Source of the DNA: Symsagittifera roscoffensis
Lineage: Eukaryota; Xenacoelomorpha; Acoela; Convolutidae
Reading direction: 5' to 3'
Assembly: GCF_963678635.1 (NCBI RefSeq)
Contig: NC_087064.1
Span: 9,091,671 to 9,151,670, forward strand
Length of the DNA stretch: 60,000 nucleotides
Part shown: positions 54,301-60,000 of the stretch, piece by piece
How the letters are laid out: each line of letters opens with the position of its first letter
Position numbering within the stretch: position 1 is the stretch's first letter
Notes under the pieces: model-generated
Seen by the model: only the letters and a program-made list of their open reading frames with translations
Databases searched by the model: none
What the model was told of the DNA's origin: nothing
Made by a program: the position numbers and the translations under genes

Positions 54301-57300
54301 AGACGAAAACACCAAGCAGTTTAGATATGAAACTTAAAGTGATCTCCGGTAAGAGGTTCGGCATGGCGCCGCAAGGAAAGAAGATACAGTCGATAATCTC
54401 AGTGGCTGGACACCAGGTAATAAGAAATTTGAGTGAACCATCTGAGTTCACTTTAATGCATTTGGACACATATGCAGATTATCTGAGGCAGGTGGAGCCA
54501 CGCACTGAGTCGAGAGCTGTGCGAGCACTACTAACGACGGGTGGCCCTCGCATGAAGAAACTTCATGGACGCTACTTGGAGGTCTATGGGCCGTATCAAA
54601 TAATGCTGAACGTGGATGGAATCAGCATCTACACCAGGACTTACATAACAACAGATGATGACCAAATGGGGCAGATCTATTTGGGTGAAGAGGAACTCAA
54701 AGTCCGCAGGATAGGCCATGACGCCATGATGGAACAAGACGCGGTACATATTGGATATGAAGCAGATGTGACAGCACACCTGCTTGACACCAACGGAACA
54801 AAAATCGGAGTCACAGGGCTTCTGGACACAGGCGCGGTGGTGAGCGTGATGCCGATAAAAACCTGGGAGAGAATGGGCTTCACGCGGGAAGATCTGATTC
54901 CTACGAATCTCCGACTAGCCGCTGCAAATCGAGGAGCTATCTACGTAGCCGGAAGAACACCGGTGACGGTCCTTCACATGGGAGGACGGAACCTTTGGAT
55001 GAGCTTCCTGGTGGTAGAGAATCTGGACGACGCCGACCAATTCATCTTGGGCAGAGATTTTGTCAGGAACTTTGACGTGATGATTGACTTAAACAACGGT
55101 CTAATACGGATTAGAAACCCGGACCGAAAGTATGTTAAGAGACCCATTAATAGGATAATAACAGATGAAAATAAGGTACCAGTTTTTTTGGATAGAAAAG
55201 TAAAGTTACAACCAGGACAAGCTGTAGTAGCGATTTTTAGAATGAGAAATTTAAATTCGTTAAGTGATAGTAAACAGGTTTGCTTAGTACCGAATCCAAA
55301 TAGTCAGAGTTCGGTGATTTTAGGCCGGAGCTTCTCGGTAACGCGAAACGGACTGTGTGTCAGTGTGTTGTTGAACACACTGGACACCACGGTTTCAATC
55401 CAGCGTGGAAAGAAGCTTGGTTACGCATTGCCGATGAGGACCGACTATGAAGAGACACAAAACTTGAAGAAATATAGTGTGAAAGACTGTCCTTATCATG
55501 CAAATAAAGATAAAATTTTAAAGAGGATTGATGAATTAAAATCTATTCGTAAATTGTTTTCAATGAAATCCGAAACGGACGACGGCTTATCAAGCTGCTC
55601 GAATTTTCCGGAACGCCCCTCGTCATATGAACTAGATTCTGACAAACCGGTTTTGCCAGAAATAGAACATTTAAAAGGAAAAATAGGTGAGGGAGATTTT
55701 GAAAAATTGCGGGACCTCCTAGATCGGAACGCCGAAGTATTTTCAAAACATAAGGCGGACATCGGTTGCTGTAATTTCGTCGAACACGAAATCGAACTAG
55801 AAGAGGGCGCCGTTCCCCATAGGGAAGGCGCAAGGCGAATGACGCCACATAAATCGGAAGCGTGCCGAGCGGAAATAGAAATGTTGCTTGAATACGACAT
55901 GATAGAACCCTCGAAATCACCATGGGCTTGCGGAGTAGTAATGGCGAAAAAGAAAGGGGGGCAGCTTAGATTTTGTTGCGACTTTCGTTACTTGAACACA
56001 ATGACAATAAAATATGCGTACCCGATATCGCGAATAGACGAGAGCCTCTCGAAACTTCGCGACGCCAAGTTCTTCACCACATTGGACTTGGGTTCTGCCT
56101 TCTGGCAGGTTCCTCTGCGAAAGAAGGACAGGGAGAAAACAGGATTCGCGTGCGAATTGGGGTTGTACCAGTGGAAGAGGATGCCCTTCGGCTTGTGCAA
56201 TGCAACAGCAACCTTTCAAAGGCTGATGGCTCAGGCTTTGACAGGAGTGACCAAAAAGTACGGGAATCTCTTGATGTGCTACGTGGACGACGTAGTCATA
56301 GCGACACCAACCCTGGAGGATCACATTGATCGACTCGATGAGGTCTTCGGATGTATGAAAAGAGCAGGCTTGAAATGCAAACCATCGAAATGTGAAATCC
56401 TTAGGGATTCGATCAAGTACCTGGGGAGAATGGTGGACCGGCATGGTGTGAGGCCAGATCCAGAAGCAGTAGAGGCTGTGCTGACATGGAAAGCTCCTAG
56501 AACGGACACACAGCTCATGAGCTTCCTAGGGTTTGCCAATTACTACCGAGAATTCATAAAAGGATACGCGGACAAGGTGTACCCGATGCAGAAGCTGATG
56601 CGCAACAAAGGGAAAAAGTTCGAATGGAACGATGAGGCACAAGTTGCTTTCGAGAACATAAAGCGGGAACTGTGCGAAGCGCCAGTGCTGGGCATGCCTA
56701 CAGAAAAGGGCATGTATGTCCTTGACACAGACGCATCGGTAGTGGCCATCTCAGGAATATTGCATCAGGAGCAAGAATGGAACGGAAGAACAGTCCTCCG
56801 TCCCATTGCATACGGCAGCAAGGTCTTGAGTGACACAGAGATGAAATATGGCGCACCGAAAGCAGAAATGTTTGCAGTAGTCACCTTCGTGGAAAAGTAC
56901 CGTGCATACTTGGGGAGCGCTCCCTTCAAGTTACGCGTGGACAACAGAGCGTTATCCTGGTTGAAGACCTACTCGATGGATCAGAGTTATATTGGTAGAT
57001 GGATAGTCAGATTGGATGGCTACCATATGATAATCGAACATAGGATGCGTGATAAACATCAGAATGCTGACAGTCTCAGCAAGAAAACTGAGTTCTATGA
57101 AAGATTGGAGCAGAAGCAGGCCAATCAGGCGGAAGTAAAGGAGGGATTCTCGTTTCTGGACAAAGAAACTTATGAAGCGCTTCCCTTAACGAGATGGTTG
57201 GATAAGTCTGGACATCCAATTCCAGGGCATCCTGAGTTACCTGTAGAGAAAGCAGCTGAGATAAAGATCCTGTCCAAGGAGGATCCAGTCCCCTTAGATT

Positions 57301-60000
57301 TGTTGCTGCGCTCGAACCTGGTCCAGCAAGAACTCTCTCGCATGAATATAAACAGCCTCTCATTATTGGATAAAACGGTGCAAGTCACACCACAAGTAAT
57401 GCGGATGCTGGGTGGATTGTTAGAAAGAGAAGTGACCAGAGATGACCCCGAGTGGACAGCAGCAGTGGCATCGCTAACAGTCAGTGAGAAAGTGAAGATC
57501 ATGCCGTCCAGACAACAGCACGAGGAGAACAAGAGGGATTGTAGGACAAAAGTTCAGCAACTAGTATCCTCAATACCCCAAGAGATTTTAACCAGTACTT
57601 CTTACGGACGGAAAGAACAGGGGAGCAGCAAGCGAAAGAAAACCGTCACCTTTGTAGACCGGGAAAAAGAGGGTGAAGAGGTAGAACAAAATCTGCTGCA
57701 AGACTATTTGTCCGGGGAGAAGGATGAGGAGAGAAACCAGCAATCACAAGATCAACACCCGGGACAAGTGAATTTGTCCGGGGAGTCCGAGATAGACGAG
57801 AAAATTCCTGATGAGAAACAGGACCTAGAGAACAAAGTTTTGTACGGGGAGTTCAGATGGATGCGAAGGAAATACGGACATGATCTGGAGGAGCGTGCAG
57901 TCTCCAGCACAACACCTTCGACGGATGATAAGTCAGAAAGCTCGAGGATGAACACCTATTCAGACAGGGATTCGACCTCGGGATCAGAACTGTCAGAACT
58001 GGCGATACACACGCTACTAGTGGAAACTCGGGCGAGAAACCTGGACAGAGAGGTGTACCAGGATCCTGACAGTGATCGCTACCTAATACCAAGCGAAAGA
58101 GTCTTTGACAACGCAGCGGATGACTTAGAAACGATAGCGGTATCGAAACGTTCGATAAGCCTGTTGCCGCAGAAAGAGGTAGTCAGGACTGATCTTCAGC
58201 CGTTTCAACAAGAAACACAACCGTTGGCGAAGATTTGGTGCGTTAAGATGGAAGAAGACACACATCAGCCCAACGAGCTGAACAGTCAGATGAGAATCAT
58301 GAAGACGTACTTGAAGGCGAGATACAGACTCTCGGACCTTCTAAGGGCGCAGAGAAATGATCGCATGACAAGCAACCTAAAAAGGTGGATAGAAAACGGT
58401 GCACCTGACAAAGGTGACCTGGAAGAAGACAGCTATAGGATCCTGAGACAATACTTCATGCAGAAGCAGGGGAGATTATATCTGAACAAGGACGGGATCG
58501 TGGCTTGCAGGAGAAGAGAAGAAGACAAGGTCTTATACAAATATAACGCGATAGTGTTGCCGCAACTCTATCAGACAGAACTATTATTCAGGTCGCATGA
58601 TCAGATGGGCCATCAAGGGATCGACAAAGTGTATCAGAGGATCCTGAAGCGCTTTGAGTGGCCTGGGATGAAAAAGGCATGCGAGAAATGGGTGACAGCA
58701 TGTCTGTCATGCCAACAGGTCAAGGATCCTAGGAAGTTGCGATTTCCTTTACAATCAATTGAGTCGTCTGAATTCAACGAGGTGGTGCAGATAGATCACC
58801 AGAAGATATGCATGACAGACAGCGGTTACAACCAAGTCTTGGTCATGATAGATCACTTCACGAAGTATGCAGAGGCCGTGCCCTGCATAACTGCCTCAGC
58901 GGAAGAGACATGCGACCACCTGATCAATACGTGGATAGCAAGACACGGATGTCCAATGACGTTTCAATCGGACAATGGAACGGCTTTCGTAGGCGAGCTT
59001 ACGAAAGAGCTTATGAGACGGTCACAGGTCGCTCAGGCTCACTCCACGACATACCACCCTCAGACGAATGGCTTAGTGGAAAGACAGAATAGGACGTTAG
59101 TATCGATGCTGAGAGTATACTGTTCCAGGTATATGACCGATTGGGACAGATACCTTCCACAGGTGATGGGAGCTTATAATAGCACGCAACACTCCACCGC
59201 TGGAGTCAGTCCACACATGATGCTGACGGGACACGAGAAGTCTTTACCCTTGACATTCTTCTACCCAGAGTATGAGGGAAAGAAAACATCCCCACAGGTC
59301 TACGTGAGGGACGTGATCAGACGCCAACAGGAGTTGAACGACTTGTGTAGACGAAACACTCAGCAGGCACAGGCAAGGCAGAGGAAAAGATTCGACAAGA
59401 AAGCAGCTGGTGCAAAGGCTTACTCGGTGGGAGACTACGTATGGGTATTTCAGAACGTTATACCACCGAAAGGGACAAAAAAGCTTCTGAAGAAGTGGAG
59501 GGGACCCTTCATGATTACAGAGGTGCACCAAGAGGGACGCTTTTATAGACTGAGTACTGGCCGAGCCGCCCACTACGAGAACATCAAGCCACACAATCCA
59601 TCGACAGAAGACTGGTGTATACCTGCAGACATGGAAGAAGGGGATTATCTAATGATGGATCCTGCTTGTGAGGTCAATGAAAAAGGCACCAGGGAGAAGA
59701 ACGATGGAAACGAAGTCGTAGAGGAAGGTACGGATACACCATTGGACCTGGATCCAAACGAACAGATCGAAGCGGACGATGAAACCTTGCCCTACGCAGA
59801 GGAAGATTGGCAGGATTCCGAACAGACAGAGGTTCCCAAGAACATGGAACCAGATCTTCCGTTCACGATGCAGACTCGTCAGAAAGACGGGACGAGACTA
59901 AGAAAGAAATACAATCCTTACGGTGACGACTTTGTAGTGGATAGGATAGATCTAAAGAAAATAGTGGAGGAAGTAGTGGGTTTAGAGGAAATAACAGTGT
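51348..60000 (+). CDS. Ty3/Gypsy Gag-Pol polyprotein, element 2, intact to window edge
   Basis: A single frame of 2,884 codons, open to the right edge. The start ATG is bounded by an in-frame TAA three bases upstream. Order: Ser/Thr/Glu-rich N-terminus; coiled coil about 303-425; gag core about 605-730; two CCHC knuckles at 801 and 853; retropepsin LLDTGAVVS with Asp 1160; RT with motif A Asp 1580 and YVDD at 1645; RNase H with Asp 1795 and a later Asp 1908; an acidic linker of about 490 residues; integrase with zinc-finger His 2417, then Asp 2483, Asp 2542 and Glu 2578 (D-58-D-35-E); a C-terminal domain with GPFMITEVHQEGRFYRL; and an acidic tail. All catalytic residues checked are present and share one phase. 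By comparison with the decayed copy, about 110-120 more codons are expected past the edge. Likely an active or recently active retrotransposon. Confidence 0.95.
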   Translation, partial: MSLDKSRIPKRGNSSRKFIPEKQRKTMTDPFVDWIKRSRSDKRGTVSGRMVETRSQKTSEERRELLEVEVNTDHTMNDNQGVNGLEGRGRRLASESTPVEQGHDFATSTGTLDREEMSELSDISTEVTATRRSPTDNTMMAGGMGKQTTSSSFSEKMKNTFGNIFPFSMGGGAGNDGESQEEEDEEEQGDFGSQVSLNSSIHESEAHVGRETGTMDKFGVVTTISKEANTPGQSKDFAIRTSSEPQPEESRTRGLGNALADPEIDNDKMSRQRVKARISTSTKLPGTDRVTPPLVTPLMDNGAALEEALNNIVGSLGEQNEQMSIRMSELERAVHIERESLREEINRNRQEVDRSEKRLKERTDEHMTRNLSRMTREAEQRELRLRADMEKLRIQQEQSLGSLDTKIDAMMERRTQAIMDRLDGLLSSKSGPKEGEPNSGGPSREPRVNFNEHQRRKTNGSTRGRGSSSGYATRGNTAWGPNSRASSTGNRQTSNERPTQSTHATGRSDSGNMGHTSPRRSHMGQAGNAQGDSDCRDVPHTEPSTRCEDTQAGHSRDATAMATAFQPLNRSLETFLTRLSRTNERSEKSRRVFKKPRCYKDESDGCIDTWIEVMKLHFEEEDFSERQECSALTSNLEGTALNCVMAKKQYQRDTAEKIFEILLNRFGSGVQGHQAMMRFEKRRQREDETIDKFFDDLEMLRRRSQPDESNRRMNLAVASKFIDGVKNDELRTMLATHYTPLSTNAPTPEELRLKSKEYLLLKPPSRSGYYKNNYGNFNNGPANQGNNWYKPRDDMDKRRSCANCSSTDHHVSACPAYKQGMKAIGFSLEDEDASELEHEDFMRGVIAKFGPRCFFCNLEGHFKSDCPQFWDAVADIKHPRHEEALSGVKASKARLLNEAEARRKDKPQELAAKKMQAVTGEACEPEPATAADDFKIDYKAAAKDALNRVQQELVTKEIEQRVKLELENEKLQEQLNTFEATEFEETKTPSSLDMKLKVISGKRFGMAPQGKKIQSIISVAGHQVIRNLSEPSEFTLMHLDTYADYLRQVEPRTESRAVRALLTTGGPRMKKLHGRYLEVYGPYQIMLNVDGISIYTRTYITTDDDQMGQIYLGEEELKVRRIGHDAMMEQDAVHIGYEADVTAHLLDTNGTKIGVTGLLDTGAVVSVMPIKTWERMGFTREDLIPTNLRLAAANRGAIYVAGRTPVTVLHMGGRNLWMSFLVVENLDDADQFILGRDFVRNFDVMIDLNNGLIRIRNPDRKYVKRPINRIITDENKVPVFLDRKVKLQPGQAVVAIFRMRNLNSLSDSKQVCLVPNPNSQSSVILGRSFSVTRNGLCVSVLLNTLDTTVSIQRGKKLGYALPMRTDYEETQNLKKYSVKDCPYHANKDKILKRIDELKSIRKLFSMKSETDDGLSSCSNFPERPSSYELDSDKPVLPEIEHLKGKIGEGDFEKLRDLLDRNAEVFSKHKADIGCCNFVEHEIELEEGAVPHREGARRMTPHKSEACRAEIEMLLEYDMIEPSKSPWACGVVMAKKKGGQLRFCCDFRYLNTMTIKYAYPISRIDESLSKLRDAKFFTTLDLGSAFWQVPLRKKDREKTGFACELGLYQWKRMPFGLCNATATFQRLMAQALTGVTKKYGNLLMCYVDDVVIATPTLEDHIDRLDEVFGCMKRAGLKCKPSKCEILRDSIKYLGRMVDRHGVRPDPEAVEAVLTWKAPRTDTQLMSFLGFANYYREFIKGYADKVYPMQKLMRNKGKKFEWNDEAQVAFENIKRELCEAPVLGMPTEKGMYVLDTDASVVAISGILHQEQEWNGRTVLRPIAYGSKVLSDTEMKYGAPKAEMFAVVTFVEKYRAYLGSAPFKLRVDNRALSWLKTYSMDQSYIGRWIVRLDGYHMIIEHRMRDKHQNADSLSKKTEFYERLEQKQANQAEVKEGFSFLDKETYEALPLTRWLDKSGHPIPGHPELPVEKAAEIKILSKEDPVPLDLLLRSNLVQQELSRMNINSLSLLDKTVQVTPQVMRMLGGLLEREVTRDDPEWTAAVASLTVSEKVKIMPSRQQHEENKRDCRTKVQQLVSSIPQEILTSTSYGRKEQGSSKRKKTVTFVDREKEGEEVEQNLLQDYLSGEKDEERNQQSQDQHPGQVNLSGESEIDEKIPDEKQDLENKVLYGEFRWMRRKYGHDLEERAVSSTTPSTDDKSESSRMNTYSDRDSTSGSELSELAIHTLLVETRARNLDREVYQDPDSDRYLIPSERVFDNAADDLETIAVSKRSISLLPQKEVVRTDLQPFQQETQPLAKIWCVKMEEDTHQPNELNSQMRIMKTYLKARYRLSDLLRAQRNDRMTSNLKRWIENGAPDKGDLEEDSYRILRQYFMQKQGRLYLNKDGIVACRRREEDKVLYKYNAIVLPQLYQTELLFRSHDQMGHQGIDKVYQRILKRFEWPGMKKACEKWVTACLSCQQVKDPRKLRFPLQSIESSEFNEVVQIDHQKICMTDSGYNQVLVMIDHFTKYAEAVPCITASAEETCDHLINTWIARHGCPMTFQSDNGTAFVGELTKELMRRSQVAQAHSTTYHPQTNGLVERQNRTLVSMLRVYCSRYMTDWDRYLPQVMGAYNSTQHSTAGVSPHMMLTGHEKSLPLTFFYPEYEGKKTSPQVYVRDVIRRQQELNDLCRRNTQQAQARQRKRFDKKAAGAKAYSVGDYVWVFQNVIPPKGTKKLLKKWRGPFMITEVHQEGRFYRLSTGRAAHYENIKPHNPSTEDWCIPADMEEGDYLMMDPACEVNEKGTREKNDGNEVVEEGTDTPLDLDPNEQIEADDETLPYAEEDWQDSEQTEVPKNMEPDLPFTMQTRQKDGTRLRKKYNPYGDDFVVDRIDLKKIVEEVVGLEEITV

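Noticed and set aside
55917-56444. Minus-strand ORFs opposite RT in element 2
   Set aside because: Antisense shadows of strongly conserved RT codons; the sense strand has all catalytic motifs.

Overview
This is a eukaryotic nuclear window, most likely from an invertebrate animal. It is AT-rich and almost entirely made of transposable elements and repeats. There are two unrelated Ty3/Gypsy-type LTR retrotransposons, a LINE fragment with an RNase H domain, a long-arm foldback element and a tRNA-derived sequence. A few short open segments with spliceosomal-type acceptor or donor sites look like exon remnants. I see no operons and no complete, confidently identified host gene. The species cannot be named from the sequence. 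The two largest coding regions both run off a window edge, so each is partial only because of the window.

Layout. 1-8139 (minus): Gypsy element 1, with a candidate 5' LTR and primer site at the right, a long leader, a 155-codon upstream ORF, and a Gag-Pol frame of at least 2,047 codons running off the left edge. 8140-10230: intergenic DNA with a repeat built on the word GCGGAATCCGC and a weak exon-like gene candidate. 10238-11805 (minus): 3' end of a LINE with an (AAC)n tail. 11806-22900: AT-rich repeat desert with inverted-repeat elements, a three-copy 0.5 kb repeat, GCGGAATCC clusters, minisatellites, a degenerate satellite, a tRNA-Arg-like pseudogene and several possible terminal exons. 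22915-37764: an arm of the foldback family leading into a tandem array of 4.2 kb units (three nearly complete, one partial). Each unit holds a CCCGGGTTGAC-ended element and about 0.84 kb of degenerate GGCAA repeat. 37812-45805 (minus): a decayed copy of Gypsy element 2 that carries a 2,721 bp tandem duplication and, after pol, a broken ORF resembling a macro domain. 45812-48621: a foldback element with arms of about 0.9 kb. 48622-51347: leader or intergenic DNA dense in CAATCCGGAGGGGTC-type words. 51348-60000 (plus): an intact Gag-Pol frame of at least 2,884 codons (Gypsy element 2), cut by the right edge.

How the parts relate. The decayed minus-strand copy and the intact plus-strand copy of Gypsy element 2 lie head to head around the foldback element, so the right third of the window is a large imperfect inverted repeat. 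The macro-like ORF is visible only in the decayed copy; in the intact copy it would lie beyond position 60000. The foldback family is also present inside every 4.2 kb array unit, so three of the main structures share sequence history.
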